DNA from: Hanleya hanleyi
Taxonomy: Eukaryota > Mollusca > Polyplacophora > Lepidopleurida > Hanleyidae
Direction: 5' to 3'
DNA length: 64,000 nucleotides
NCBI GenBank assembly: GCA_036873755.1
Contig: JAVTVY010020385.1
Span: 1 to 64,000 of the forward strand
Shown: positions 1 to 13,270 of the stretch, piece by piece
Layout: each line of letters opens with the position of its first letter
Numbering within the stretch: the stretch's first letter is position 1
The notes under the pieces: model-generated
Database searches by the model: none
What the model was told of the DNA's origin: nothing
The model's input: the letters and a program-made list of their open reading frames with translations, nothing else
Position numbers and translations under genes: made by a program

Positions 1-90
1 CAGTGGATATATTCAATGACATGACCACACGGCCCCTAACACGGACTTGGGCGGTATTAGATACAAATATTTCAGAGGGATGATATATAG
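1..90 (-). repeat. Family A dispersed repeat, partial
   Basis: This matches, in reverse orientation, the middle of a repeat that recurs across the window (for example near 40190 and 62900). The shared block contains CATGACCACACGGCCCC followed by a GCGGTATTAG segment. It is truncated by the window edge. No coding potential is seen. Confidence 0.6.
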
Positions 91-164
91 CCCTGTAACA
101 TTGACTATGCTATAAAGAATATACACGAGAGTTCAAAACAGACATTACAGAGACTTCATTCCAG

Positions 165-260
165 AAGTAGATAGATAGATATTCTTTATTGCCATGAATA
201 TGTAAGTACTATACATAGCGCCACATGTAGCAGATAAAAAGAGGAAACAATTACACATAA
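165..260 (-). mobile_element. LINE-like 3' end with (ATCT)n-type tail
   Basis: AGATAGATAGATATTCTTTATT is, in reverse, an AATAAAG signal followed by ATCT repeats, a typical 3' terminus of some non-LTR retroposons. A similar start occurs at about 10430. No open reading frame remains. Confidence 0.35.
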
Positions 261-309
261 AGATTGAAGTATTGGAAGTTTGATTCCTCGTTTTGCCCAA
301 CTAGTATCC

Positions 310-1240
310 AATCACAAGGTGTGACCCAAGTGTGAAGAAGATATGGAAGCATAATCACCCCTACCCCCATTCCTTGTTTGTTTTTGTGTTACTCAGAGAG
401 CATTGGGAGAAGGCATCATGCGACCTTACTCATTATCGTAGACAACAACACCCCATTTCAAGTAAGCCATGCATTCGTGTGGTCTTGAATACACACATCA
501 AGCAAAAGTTAACAGGGTAACAATACACCGCTGGAAAATTACAACAAAAGTGCAAGAAAAAAAATAATTCCATGGGGATAATAACGACATGGTGACACCA
601 ATATTGAAGGTAATTGGAATCGGATTGCTTTATCTGAATGATCCGTACACAGACTCAATATGTGATAACTTTTATTGCGTTAGGAAAGGGGAGAAATAAA
701 ATATTAGAACGAAATCACCCCTACCCCTATTTCGGCTTCATATTTCTCATGCTCTGGTGCCGTTAAACGTGGTTATGTTGCATCCATGAAGTGCATATTA
801 GATGGTTAAACTAGGTCTAGAATTAAAGAAGAGAGGATTATCTTTCATAAATACAAATCGGGCAGAATGCAAAAAGAGTTTTTGCAACTGCAAAACAAAA
901 TATCGAGTCTCATTTCTAAAAAAATCGAGGAAAAATGTAGCCTCCAAGTTATGACGTCATCATGACGTAAAAAACGTAAAAGGCGTAACTTGGATTACGT
1001 TATCTAATAGAACATTATTCAGAGGTCAGGTATGGGAAGTTACAGAAAGTTTAATGCAAGAATAAAAAAGATATACGTTCATAAATACCCCTACCCCCAT
1101 CTTAGAGTTTTTCTTGTTCAGACAGCCGTGAAGAAATGCATGCTGCGACCTTAGGCACCACCGTAGATGCCTACATCAGGTCTAAAATTGACCAGGAGAT
1201 GATACTCGTTCATAAACAGTTGTCAAACTAAATCTACGCG
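310..1240. repeat. Degenerate tandem repeat, about 365-bp period
   Basis: Three diverged units share a CCCCTACCCC core at about 358, 717 and 1085, then an ATGC/CATC-rich segment and a GTCTAAAATTGA-like end. The spacing is about 360-370 bp. No gene is visible here. Confidence 0.4.
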
Positions 1241-4200
1241 GGGGGGTGCTACGAAAACCTTATTTAGACCCCTTTTTGCGATTTGGCTACCGGACTATAA
1301 AAGGTTGGCCAGGATATTTGTTTCGTGGATGATTTTCCCACATGAACCCCATTCAATGTCTTCCGGTAATATTTGATGTTACCGCAAAGGCATTGTCAAA
1401 ATATACTGTTGCTGTTTTACAATACGGTGTACCCCCTACAGTCAGCCTACTGATCTTGTCGGATGTGACGTCATTGCGACGAGTATTTGATACGTTTTAT
1501 ATAAATTGGCTCAACGCTAGGTTAGAACATTTCAAGTACCTGACGGGACAAGCCCGATTCGAAACATGATCGACCGTGCTATTCTGTCAATGAGAAGGGA
1601 GAGAAAGGGAGCTTGCCGGTCAGCATGAAAATATTTTGGGGGGGACACAAAGCTAATAAAATTCATGTAATTTGCTGGATGCCATCGATACCAAAGTGCA
1701 TGTTACCTGACTGAATGAAATTTGCTAGCAGTTTTATCACGTGAGATTTGTTGGCATCAAGGTAGTCCGTGAGTGACGTCAGAGTGATGCTTTTTCAATG
1801 TTTCAGTGTACCTTCAGTCGAAAAGCCCTACAAAATCTAAATTATTAAATTCCGCGCTTCCTATTCATAAAAGTCCGCACATCCAATCACCGACTCACCC
1901 TCGAAACAGGTAGATAAACCAAGACTATGAAAGCTGATCGACTTTGCACAATCTGTGATATGCAAGCTATCGAAGATGAGGTACGTTGTTCAGTATCAAC
2001 AGAAAATTGCTCCGCACTGTCCTAGACACGCAGAGATTTATCAATTCAAAGACTTGTTATCATCAACATATTATTCACGCCTAATAGAAGATGTAAATTC
2101 ACGTCAGACAGTACATCAAGTCTGCAATAAACTGTTTTTGTGGTTGTATCATTATATCATACTTAAAGTGAGTTGAGAAGTTCTGTTCCGATCGGTAGTT
2201 CCACGCGGCATATTAAACCACATTGCATAACAAGTATTCGTTCGACCGTACCAAGCAAACTCTTAACACACGGTTGAAGTGAACCGAGCCTCCCTGAGAT
2301 ATAAATTTAAATTGATCCCATCACCGATTTTTCGCGTTTAGTGTTTACTCTTCAACCCATCGGAGTGCGGGGTCTTTTATTCAGCATGTACGTCTGGTCA
2401 TCCCGTTTTCCGGACGCCTGGCCGTCCGTCCGTTAACATTTCTTGTCTGGTCCATATATCATGGAAAATTGTTGGTGCCTTGCGGATACGCACAGTCATT
2501 GCGATGATTTTTCATAGAGTTGTGGCCCTTTAGCCCCCCCTTCAATCAGCAGTGTATTGTCCGGTTCATATCTCGGTCACTACTTGGCGGACAACTTCGA
2601 AACTTACAAAGATGATGTTTAATACCATGTAGATTAACACTGTTAGGTTTGTATTATGTCATGGCTCTTTATCCACACCGTCAACACGTTTCTGTCCGGT
2701 CAGTATATGGGTTATTTCATTGAAAACTTCGAAACTGTCCATGCTTAGAGGGAAAATGCTCAGTAACTTGTAGATGTGCACTACCAGGTGCTTTAACCCT
2801 TTCACTGAATTTACCCAGCATAAATTCTTACATCTTTAGTACCATTTTTTAAGATATATACGTACTTTTTATTCGATTTCGTTTGTTGTAAGTCTAGCTG
2901 TCATTTTCAAGAAATAATTTCTCAATATTTCCTTAAATTCAAGAAACATTTTTTCCTACATACAATGAGCCTAGTGTAAGACAGTTTTGAGATATAATTT
3001 CTGGGAATTTCTTGCTCTAAGTTATTTATTTCAGGATATAATTTCTTAATATTTCCCTATAATCAAGAAATATTTACTTAAATTAATATTTATAACATAG
3101 AATGATTCGAGTGTAAGAAAATATTTCTTGTTCTCTTGTTTGAAGCGAGGTTTTCTCACAACAGAAAATATATCTTTGCAATGTTATCGTTTCTCTTGTA
3201 AGAAAAACAATTCTTGCTATTGGACTGGCTATTTTCCCGAATAAATATTTTCTCAGTATTTCACTGCAATCAATGGTTACTTTCTTAAATCCGTATTTTT
3301 AACACAAAATGATTCTCCTGCAAGAAAAACATTGTACATCAAGTAATTGGTTCTTCTGATTAAACATAAATATCTTCGCAATTCAGTATTTTATCTTGTG
3401 CAATTTTTCCCACTTAAGCAAACTACTAAAGATGTGTTCACCTGACTATAAGAGCAATATGTGTATATTAATGTGCTAGTGATAAACTTCAGAGCTCTGA
3501 TACCACGGTAAATGGTGAACATCCAAAGTGACTTTGGAAAAAATAAATAAACTATTATTTTGTTTCAAAATGGTTCAGTATAAGGGTTACAAGATGTACA
3601 CCATGCATGGTCCAGGGATTTTGCGACCCATTTCAAACTGAGCCATTTCGTGTGACACACTATTGTCCAAGGATAGATAGTCCGACATGCAGCCTCAGCA
3701 TGTTTTATAATTCTGGTATTTAGTGATATTCGATACATATCAGAATTATATATCTGCATGTAGGACTAATAAACAGAGAGTAATTGGAACAAACCAAAAT
3801 TTTTCAAAACACAATCTCAATACACGAAGCTGAATTTATTCTTACGCAAGAAAATGTTGACTCATACTTTCTTACTTCAATGGGATTTTATTCCGTTTCT
3901 TTTCTGATGCACCAGATGCATAAGAAAATAAATCTTGGAGTGAGCCATTTAATATTGTCTTTATCAAACCTTATTGTTCGAGACTACAATCTCTTATAAT
4001 TTCTCACAAGATTCTTGTCTGTGAAAAAAAAGATCGTATTACGTGAATCTAAATCAAGTAAAAGTTTCTTATCATATTCCCAATATGAATAAGAAAAACA
4101 AATATCAACTTTTTTCCTCGCTCAGGTTGATTTTTTTATTGTGTATCTTTCATTCAACCGTTTGTATGTTGCAGAATTGCCATGTACAAACATACCGATT

Positions 4201-5154
4201 TTAAGGAATAGGGGTCAATGTACCTTCACGTAAAAATTGAATTAATTTTCATGTTGACATAGATATGTAAAATGCAGTCAGCTAATATGAAATTAAATCC
4301 ATGGAGTTCTAATGTTTTGCTGTTCCATTTGGCATACTTATATCGCAAGTGATTTAGTCAAAATCCGTCAAAAATCCATTGATATCAATATATCAATTTT
4401 TTTCAAATATTGCACGTCATTGTTATAGCTTGTTAATTTGATCTTTATCTTCATTCACTTCACCGAAATTTTTTATTAAGAATCCAAGACGCTTAAGTTT
4501 AGTTGAAGTGGGTGGGCAAAAGCGACCCCAACAAAGAGGGGGATCAGTGTCCTTAAGCAACATAAAGGCATAAGAGCTGAGCCAAAAATAGTACGGGCAG
4601 TATTCATATCAGAGATCTTTGTCTGGAATACTTTATCATTGGACAATATTTCTATTCCTGAATACTCTAGTTTTAGGTTGAAATACAATATAGGTCGGCG
4701 GTCACACCACGTTAATCTCTCCCCGGAGTGAAGTAGGCAAATATTTTGTGTTAGATGACCTGACAGCGAGGTGAGTATATATTGTCTATCACTCATCAAG
4801 GAAAGCTGTTGATCATTTCTCTCTTGTAATGAACTTTTCAGCTGAATTTTTGTCTGACCGAAAAGAATGATCACGAGTCATCACTAATAAAGAGCTATTT
4901 GGTGTTTGAATGATTTATTAACCTGTCAGTTTGACACATGTGTCATAGTTAACGTGTCCCGTCATCTTCCTGTGGTTCAGTTGTTCACCGAATCGATGTT
5001 CTACATGTACGCGCGTGAAATGTATCCTGGCATCAGTCTACTATATCTTCGTCACTTGTTATCTATTAGCATAAAAAATGGCTACAAATCCAGAACAGGC
5101 TGGATGCATGAATCCACATGGCATGACAATATTCACCTTGTGAGACATATATTG
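1241..5154. other. Upstream non-coding stretch
   Basis: I see no credible gene. Between about 2810 and 4120 the sequence is unusually rich in AAGAAA/TTTCTT words (many CAAGAAATAATTTC-like variants), suggesting old internally repetitive DNA. The open frames here lack recognizable domains and have random-looking composition. Confidence 0.5.
2380..2800 (+). repeat. CCGTCCGTCCG-type dispersed repeat
   Basis: GGCCGTCCGTCCGTTAACAT is followed by repeated 'TGTCCGGT..CATATC..GG' segments and GACAACTTCGAAACTTAC at about 2590, echoed at about 2725. This is the style of short dispersed repeat common in molluscan DNA. The family name is not known to me. Confidence 0.4.
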
Positions 5155-5572
5155 ATATATGTTGGCATTTGTGGGAAGTTGATGCTGGGTCGACGTCGGG
5201 CATTACAGACTAGTCTTTTGTGTTAAATGCCGTCATTTTCATCTGACGACGATACAGCTCACCAATTTCCAGTGTACGAGTTGTCACAGCGAAACAGCTC
5301 ACCAATTACCAATATACGAGTTGTCAAAGCAATTCCATCATAGCTCTCTAGATTTGTATCTAATACCGCTTATGCCGGTGCTAGGGGCCGTGTGGTCATA
5401 TCATCCAAGTTGCCACATGCACAGGTACAATAGCGTACCTGAGATACAACACATGTCACGAATCGTTAGATTCTTGGTATGTGCTTTAGAATAGGTTAAC
5501 CGGAAGACTATACTGTGAGGTCATGTGACTCTGTCAGTATGTCGGCACCTCTTCCCACTCCCCTTATATGTG
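5155..5572 (+). repeat. Family A repeat with spacer arm
   Basis: This holds a spacer (GTTGGCATTTGTGGGAAGTT...TACAGACTAGTC) and then the family A unit, which begins near ACAGCTCACCAATT and ends at CTTATATGTGCTGTAATT. The same order of spacer and unit is seen at 61740-62224 and, reversed, at 62735-63335. Confidence 0.75.
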
Positions 5573-7671
5573 CTGTAATTAACTGTGAAAGTCTTGGCGG
5601 ACGTTGTTCATGGACACTTCCCGCCATTGACCGCTGACCGGTGGTACCGAATGTCATTCAATTTTTACACAGAGAGCCTTTTAACTCCCAATCCTCATGT
5701 CTCCTTCCACCATGCTTTCTCCCAAGGTGACCCAAATTAGCAGCAGGAAGTGCAGTTTGAAGCCTCATCTGCAGTTTGAAATATCAAATTTATCAGAAAT
5801 GCTGAAAAACCACAGCTTATAAAATCCACAAACATCTGCTCTCAAATTTATAAACACAGTAGTTCGAGGGCTCTGACCAGGAAGTGATTAACTCCGGTCT
5901 GATGCTTCCTGGGAAGCGAGGATGACCATTTTAGAACTACTACGGCAGCTACTCATGTATTCTGGAAACCCTCTGTCTAATTCCGTAATGAACATCAAAT
6001 GGATTGCATCAGTAAGTCGTTATTCGTTTGGATGCCTTATTTGTTTGCAATTCTCTTTCCAAAATACACTTCAAATGTTACGAATGTTTTTCCTTTTTGT
6101 ATATCTTCAAGGCATCCCCAGCTCTTCTCTTCAGTGCTTATCTGTGCTCCAGTTCCCCCCCCCCCCTTCCCCCACAACACCAAACACTCCCTTGAAGTAA
6201 AAATTGTGAAAAGACAGTTCATAGTGTTAATCTATTCACAGCTCGCTGACAAACACCGATACGGATTAAAATTCCCGGTGAGTAAGCCGTTATAATTACA
6301 TGATATTGGCGAAGAGCAATCCATTTCTCCCACAGCCGCCCTAGTCAGGCATTTCTATATGGAATCGGCATATTTCACAGTTTTCAAAGTTCAATGGAAG
6401 CAATTTATCATTTGAGTCAACCATTTTTTGTAGATATCTTTAATCTATCCACTGTACATGTTTTCAATATATGATGAGAAAAAGTCTATTGCAAAAGGAA
6501 AGTGTATTGAGCTCAAAGTATCGAAATTGTGATGTTTTCACTCCGGCCAGTATATACTTCAATATAGGACGACGAGGACAATTTTATAACTGAAGAGGAA
6601 GCAACTAGATACGATATGACGCAGATGCTCTCATACTATACTTTCTGAAAATATGAGGGGAAAATATGACAATTTGGTGGAAAGCAGGCGTATAGCGCTC
6701 AAAGTATAGAAATTGTGCTGTTTTTACTCCTGCCAGTATACTTCAATATAGGACGAGGAGGACACTTTTAAAACTGAAAAGGAGCTAGATACGATCTATT
6801 TTGTTTCATATGATGCAGATGCTCTCATACTATACTTTCTGCAAATATGAGGAGAAAAATGACAATTTGATGGAAAGTTGCCATTCTACTCATTGAAAAC
6901 TAAAAAACCTACGCTAACCCATACTAAAATTTGACTGCCGCTGAATGGGCTTAGTTGAAGCATGCGTAAATCGATGTGGAGGAAAGCTGACCATGGATTC
7001 ATAAACATTCTAAAAGTGGTATCAAAGCATCAAAATGCCGAATCAAGACCAAGTAATATACGATGACGTATCCAATATCGCTTCGCAAAACTGAGGCATT
7101 CGATTCCCAAGTCATCTTATTGATGGTGTGTGGGCCCAGATGTTTCGGGAGTTCATGGGGAGGAAAGATTGTATAGAACACAACTTTCTCTCTGGGAGGC
7201 GCTGTGGATCTGAGCGCTATCACATAAATGTACCCTAAAACCTTCTTTGTAGTTACGAACAACTCGACGCAACTGGACGAATCCAGAAGGATTTAATATG
7301 TTTCGTGATATTAGATGTTAGTCAAACTGTATGCCGGAGAACAAAAACTACTGGAATTTGTCGAAAATACATGTCAAACGATTGTAAATGCTGCCGAAAG
7401 GGCGGGATTGTAAACTGGGAGAGTTCCGTCAATAAGTAATAACTGTATCAAAATGGTACGTGTACTTTATTAATCTTGAAGGTCGCGCTCTGCTTGACTG
7501 GTTTAAAAAAACAGTGTGATTTAATTGCTTTAATTCAAAGAAGCTGTGTACTAAAATTTTAATATGGACATAGCTGGAGGACATAATCGGATACGCCAGT
7601 GTGCATGGCTGAGCTGTTCATTCTATGCACGTAACTATGTATCTCTTGACAGTTTAATATGTGTAAATGAG
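5573..7671. other. Non-coding stretch
   Basis: No gene is supported. It contains a short C10 run near 6157 and the tandem duplication listed separately. The overlapping 92- and 98-codon open frames at about 5922-6295 run through the C-run and show no domain. Confidence 0.5.
6514..6860. repeat. Direct tandem duplication, about 180 bp
   Basis: Two adjacent copies share GCTCAAAGTAT.GAAATTGTG, CCAGTATA..CTTCAATATAGGACGA and GATGCTCTCATACTATACTT. The second copy has a small insertion (TCTATTTTGTTTC). Confidence 0.75.
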
Positions 7672-8090
7672 CGTGTCGTGGCCGAAGTAGTTAGAGTGTC
7701 TGACTCTGACCCGGAGTGCTACAGCTGGCGTGGGTTCGCCCCTCGCCAGTGACCGCTTACATATATACTCGCCTATTCACAAGGCGCTGGACTGATTCGG
7801 TGTCCAGGGTAAAAAGGACTGATGGTAGGACATCGCCTACACCGCTAGGATTACAAGCGTCTAGTCCGTCATTCATAATCCAGCCGTCGTCCATTAGAGA
7901 ATATCCGCGTCCATAATCCAAAGACCTATTCCATTTCCATATAACAGTATTAGCACCAAATTCAAAAAGACAAAAAGTATACATAAACATAGGCTTGTTT
8001 CCTGCAAGAGAGAAGCGGTCATCAGTCCCGGCAAGACATCATGATGTTCCAAAATATCAAATCCGTATCGCTGCTCACATGGTTAGATTA
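7672..8090 (+). mobile_element. tRNA-headed SINE (family B)
   Basis: The head resembles a tRNA-Ser gene: GTGGCCGAAGTAGTTAGAG fits a box A region and GTGGGTTCGCCCC a box B region, about 45 bp apart. The body (about 7870-8080) recurs in reverse at 38905-39145 and partly at 56460-56640, including GGAATAGGTCTTTGG in its reverse. It would be transcribed by RNA polymerase III. The 3' limit is uncertain. Confidence 0.6.
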
Positions 8091-8439
8091 TCACAGCACA
8101 TTCAGGATAGTAGTTCGTCCAATTGTAGAATTGTATAAATGTTCACTTCACGGCACGATAGTTGAGCTATAAATGTTGAGTGGTTCCAATTGATTGTATA
8201 TTTATATGTACTCCTATACGGAGGTGCCCCTATATAGAGGAGGGATCTACCAACTGAAATGAACTGTGGCTGTAAGTGCATATACACTTGCCATATACAC
8301 ATGATAATGGTGGATACAATCTCTAGTTAACCATTTGTATATCTTAACATAATGTCAAGTTTAACCATTATGGATCCTCAGGTCATAGTATAAAGAATAA
8401 CGTCAAAAGACAGAGATTTGTTAATATTCACCTCCCAAT

Positions 8440-9115
8440 GGCTACAGACATAACTTTGGATCCTGTCCGTTGTTTGCAATGTTATGTCAATATGTGAATT
8501 GGTGGGAAAATGTAAAAACCACAACTGATGCTAAATTAATATGGTGCCAATATAGCATTATACATCGAATTTTGGCCACTAACTCCGCCTATATGAAATT
8601 AAAATACGAGACGACGACGTGTGTACCTTTTTTAATACAGAAATGGAAACAATTACTCATTTATTTTGGGATTGTATAGAAACTGCTGTTTTTCGCATAC
8701 CTTAAAACAGAATATTTACGACACTACCAACATACAAGTATATGTAACATTGGAATATATAATATTTGGATCAAACTCAAGAAACAGTGTTCAAAACCTA
8801 GCCTTTTTTTTGGCAAAATTTTATATTTATCGTGGACGATGTCAGAACACAATACCAAACTTGACGGCATTGTTACAGAACTGAAATACTATTATAGAAT
8901 AGAACAAAATGTATAAGACTGGGGTGTCTGGGTCAGTCTAAGTAGTAACCGAGATAGTATAGCATTTCACTTGTATATATTAGGTGCACGAAAAGTGTAT
9001 ATGATGCATAGTTGAAGGGAATTGTCTTGTATTGTCTATATGTATGTAAACTGTATTATCTATTTGTATGTGTTATTTTATGTTATGTTATGGATGTGAA
9101 TAAAAAATAATATGT
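8440..9115 (+). mobile_element. LINE 3' fragment with RT zinc-knuckle end
   Basis: Broken reading frames encode a C-terminal segment typical of LINE ORF2 proteins: WWENVKTTTDAKLIWCQYS, then a Cys-rich part with an ETITHLFWDC-like block read in a shifted frame (about 8640-8680). The reverse transcriptase core is absent, as expected for a 5'-truncated copy. The piece ends in an A-rich tail (GAATAAAAAATAATATG) at about 9100. It is inactive. Confidence 0.65.
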
Positions 9116-11116
9116 ACAAAAAAATGTTATGTCAATATAACTCAAATGTATAGAGATCCTGTCACTCAGGCAGTATTTAATGGCCTTAAGGCCCATATCA
9201 AGATTTGTTTAGCTTTGGCATTGCAGCAATTCTGTGTGGGGTATTAAACGTGGCAGGCCCAGATGGACTAGAGGAGTCTATATAACATTTCCGTCCAACA
9301 GGGGCGACTATAGGGAATCTATCAGGGTGTCAGCCTGAAGTAGCATGCAGATAAGTTGATTGCGTGCTCAGCCAGTATTCTTTTATGTTCACTGCAAGCC
9401 TCTTTTATGTTCACTGCAAGCCCAAGAACGATTTCGCTGATAATATTCTGAAATACAAAGACGAAAGGAATATGATACATGTACATGTATCTGACATGTA
9501 CCTGAATGTCTAATGTTACTCTTAGAAGATTGATTCAGATATATTTTGTCAGTGGGGCTTTTATGTTATATGATACAGGTTACTCTTTATGGTAAGGCAT
9601 TTATTCTGTAAAGCGACCTTTGTCTCTTCAACGTAAAGGGAAAGGGTTTGTACCAGTCAGAACTCTTTTCGCAACATACATCTGTAAGTAGTTCCGAGGT
9701 GCGAGTGCGGCAGTGGCGAGACTGCGGACATAGGTCGGTCTAATGTCGTTTCATTCGCGACTGCTCGGCCTATTCCGTTGAAGTCATAATACTTCGCGCA
9801 TTAATGGTGTAAGAATTTTACAGCTCACAGCTCTAAACCGTGATCCGCCACACGTGAGGCACACCACATGCTATAGGATGTGTTTCCGCTCACATAGTCC
9901 TCGTTGTATTTCTCCCTTATCAGGAGATAAAATATATATCCAAATGGAATGGATAATCCCTTGATTCTACCTGCGGAGGATCTCTTCTAATTTGAGGTAT
10001 TTCTCCTGGTGTTTTTATCTCGAGCTGATCTCCCTGGTAACGGAAGTCATACAGCTGACATGCGCTGTTCGGAGTTTATGCGTGATACTGTGCTTTCAAC
10101 ATGGATGCCAATATGTATTCCTAGCAGTGCGCCACGAGGTACTAATGTTCTACCTTATCCGCGACCGTGTCGGTTGCCCAGATTATTCCCGCTGCTTACG
10201 TATGTGCTGTGAGTGGATGTAACGTAGTACTAACAGGAAGTCGCGTTCGGTCGTATACTTAGTGTGGACGACAACAGGTCTCACATCAAATGGTCCTTTC
10301 TGAATTTTGGCTAGAGTTCGTTGTATTCTTCTTTGGGGATTCGTACGATTTCAACATTTCTTCTGTTGTACCGAAGAACAAACAGAGTGATGTCTCTGTT
10401 GGATACCTAACCAGGATGTTAGATACATGTAGATAGATAGATGATCTTTATTTAAAAACTCGATAAACTCCAATAGGTACACAAACCTCTTTTCATGAAG
10501 GTCGATGATAAGACCACGAAGGTCGTGTTTGCAAGGTTTTGACCCAAAATAATTCATTAATCACCCGGTGGTTATCGTCGGCATGTATTCCTTACCATGA
10601 TTGTCGCATTTGCAAGGATTTGATCGAAAACAATTCGCGAATCGCCCGGTGGTTATCGTCCGTATGTATTTCTTCACGAAGATCTCGAAATGATCTTTAA
10701 AAAATGCTCTGGTAGATTAATAAGTATATTCACTGAGCCATCGTTTTCCAAGTTTATACTTGATTTTTGACGCGTAACACGTATTCTTAACGCTTTTTTG
10801 TTTCTCCAACATACTGTTTGAATTTAAGCTTTCCTATAGCACACAATGCTCCGACCACATAAAATTACGACGTTTATTTTTGTATATATATTGATTTTTT
10901 GCTCGTCACCGCAGTTCAAATGTTGTTGATATTTTATTCGAAATTAGTTTTGCCCAAAATGTGATATGTTCTATTTGGAAATATCCGAAAACCGTGCATA
11001 TCCATTGACCCCTATTATGTTTTTCATTTCTGTGGAAATTTCTGGCGAGGAGGAGTGACTGTTGCCTCATTCGCAGCGCTCGACTGACGAAATTTCTAGA
11101 TAGATATAGTATATGA
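9116..11116. other. Non-coding stretch
   Basis: I see no gene. A 23-bp direct duplication (CTCTTTTATGTTCACTGCAAG) lies near 9380-9420. The repeat at 10425-10690 is listed separately. Confidence 0.5.
10425..10690 (-). repeat. (ATCT)n-ended retroposon 3' end plus ~90-bp duplication
   Basis: AGATAGATAGATGATCTTTATTT reads in reverse as AATAAAG then ATCT repeats, like the element at 165. Downstream, two copies of a TTTGCAAGG...CACCCGGTGGTTATCGTC segment lie at about 10528 and 10608. Confidence 0.45.
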
Positions 11117-11393
11117 ACGTTCATAAAGTTTGACCGCGGTTCGCAGTTCGTTATTCGAGGGGACCAGCAATTATTTCTTCAGATATGGAATCTGTATTTT
11201 TTTTATTATGAGTACTTTGAAATCCAAACTCTGCATAGCAAGACAGAATGTTATGGTCTATATCTTTGCATATTCATATCCCAAATCTGACACCAGGGGG
11301 CGCTGCTAGAGGCGCGGCAATGAGTCGCTGAATGAGTGCTCCCAAAGGAACGAACTGCGAACCGCGGTCTAACTTTATGAACGTAGTATATAA
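11108..11393. mobile_element. MITE, 268 bp, near-perfect 9-bp target duplication
   Basis: Terminal inverted repeats of about 45 bp begin ACGTTCATAAAGTTTGACC on the left (from 11117) and end GGTCTAACTTTATGAACGT on the right (to 11384). Flanks read AGTATATGA and AGTATATAA, a 9-bp duplication with one mismatch. There is no coding capacity, so it is a non-autonomous DNA transposon; the superfamily is undetermined. Confidence 0.7.
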
Positions 11394-11946
11394 TAGTTTA
11401 GAAATCAGATTATTATTTCCAGTATTATCCCAGAAATGATTCAAAGTTCACAATTTCTCAAGTGAAAACCGTGGAACTCCCCATATTTAAAGTAGTAAAT
11501 AGCTGTACCACGTCGCCCACGCTATGACCAGACTGACTATTTATCGTTGGAACTGATAAAAATGCTTAACAGTTGTTCGTAATTATGAAACTAGTACACT
11601 AAATAGAATTCATAAGGGGAAAGAAATGTACACTGGTCCAAATCCAGTAAATTTTTGCCACAGAATTGAAACCTGTAACAACGGATCATATATATTAGCA
11701 TCTTGACTGGCATTATCACCCTATGAAAACCTGGATGAGTGAGTGAGCGAACAGAATGTAACGTCGCCTTCAACATTATTTCCGTCATATCGCGACGAAC
11801 CAACTAAGCACCTTTATGTCCGAGTCGATTTGACTTTCTGGTTTAACACATACGAAACAGGTCTATAACACACCACGACGCTCGCGGCGATGATGTCTAA
11901 TTTTAGATACACAATGAAACCTGAATAGTGTGCGCACATACTGAAT

Positions 11947-12345
11947 TTTTACCCTCGGACAAATTTTGTCCGAAGGGTATTGTCGTCGTCAGCGTCGTCT
12001 GTCTGTCCGTCTGTAAACACGATATCTCAAGAAGGATTATAGCCAGGCATTGTAATTTCATACCACGTATGCATCTGTTGAAGGATCAGAAGCCTATTGA
12101 AAATGACCGACCTTGACCAATTTTATCAAGGTCAAATTTTAGCATTTGTTATATTTTCTGAATGATTAAAGCTAAGGTCTTCAAAGTTATTTTACATATG
12201 CATCTGGTGATTGACTAGAAGCCTATTCCAGTTGACTGACCTTGACTTATTTTTTCAAGGTCGAATACTGTTGATTATAGTATAACATGAAGAAATACAG
12301 CTATGCCTTCCAAATTAATACTATGAATACATCTGGCGATGGTCC
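11947..12345 (+). repeat. Dispersed repeat with ~120-bp internal units
   Basis: It starts with a short palindrome (CGGACAAATTTTGTCCG) and GTCTGTCTGTCCGTCTG, then about three diverged units sharing CATCTG.TGA....AGAAGCCTAT and TGACCTTGAC..ATTTT.TCAAGGTC. It is of the same broad style as the 21-kb satellite. Confidence 0.55.
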
Positions 12346-13270
12346 ACTGCGAGATCTTCGTACACCTTGGGCCTGGTTCCTTTTTTTAGTAAATGCTCGT
12401 GAGTTAATCGGGTATGGCCGATTCCACATCGCGTGATCATGGCTTGATCGAAACGTTTCTGGCTGCTCAGATGGATATATGGCTACTCAGATGGAGTTTT
12501 GAAACTCATGAAGTTTGTTTTTATGCACAACATGCCATAAAGATTGAAATAGAGGGTCTGAAATCGCTATATGGGATTTCAACAGGATCAACGTCATTAT
12601 GTAGGGCTGCCTTAGCCATTTTATCAGCTTCGGTATTTTCTGTGATGACAACGTGGTTAGGCAACCAACAAAACACAACATCAATCTGTCGATGAAATCT
12701 ACGATCATATAACTGTAGAATGTTCAAAATAATGGGGTGAGTTGAAGTTACACTCTCAATCGCTTGAAGGCATGACAGTGAATCTAAGAATATGACACAG
12801 CGACACAGCTCACCAATTACCAATATACGAGTTGTCAGAGCATTTCTATCATAACTCTCTAGATTTGTACCTAATACCGCTTATGCCGCTGCTAGGGGCC
12901 GTGTGGTCATGTCATCCAAGTTGCCACATGAACAGGTACAATAAAAGCGTACCTGAGACACAACGCATACCACGAGTCGTCAGATTCTTGGTTATGTGCT
13001 TTGAATAAGTTAACCAGAAGACTATACTGTGAAGTCATGTGGATCTGCCAGTATGTCGGCACCTCTTCCCAGTTCCCCTATATGCGTTGTAATGTTTTCC
13101 TCCTATAGTAAACCCAACACCTTCCAAATCTAACAATATAGCTTTGGGTTGGGCAGTGAAAATCGAACTTTTACCTGGAAGTCGAAAGTTTTTCGTTTCG
13201 GAACTACTCTGTCGCCATCTTTATTGTTCTCACAATAGACTCAATTCTTGTGTATAAACGTGATGGCTCT
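12346..13270 (-). mobile_element. LINE fragment, RNase H domain, copy 1
   Basis: Reverse-strand frames encode part of an RNase H domain: FLDSLSCLQAIESVTSTHPI, ILNILQLYDRR, and WLPNHVVITENTEADKMAKA, the usual RNase H end of I/Jockey-type LINE ORF2 proteins. The sequence is homologous to 48150-48780. It is interrupted at 12797-13093 by a family A repeat and carries frameshifts, so it is dead. Confidence 0.7.
12797..13093 (+). repeat. Family A unit nested in a LINE
   Basis: Comparing this LINE copy with the uninterrupted copy at about 48540 shows the inserted block exactly: it starts near CAGCGACACAGCTCACC and ends at TATATGCGTTGTAAT, about 296 bp. This sets the natural ends of family A. No terminal inverted repeat or tRNA-like box is apparent. 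Confidence 0.75.

Noticed and set aside
4476..4874. 132-codon reverse frame as a gene
   Set aside because: No recognizable domain, no splice or promoter context, composition of the AT-rich flank.
7672..7760. A functional tRNA-Ser gene
   Set aside because: The box A/B spacing fits, but the stems do not form a proper cloverleaf and a SINE body follows; treated as a SINE head.
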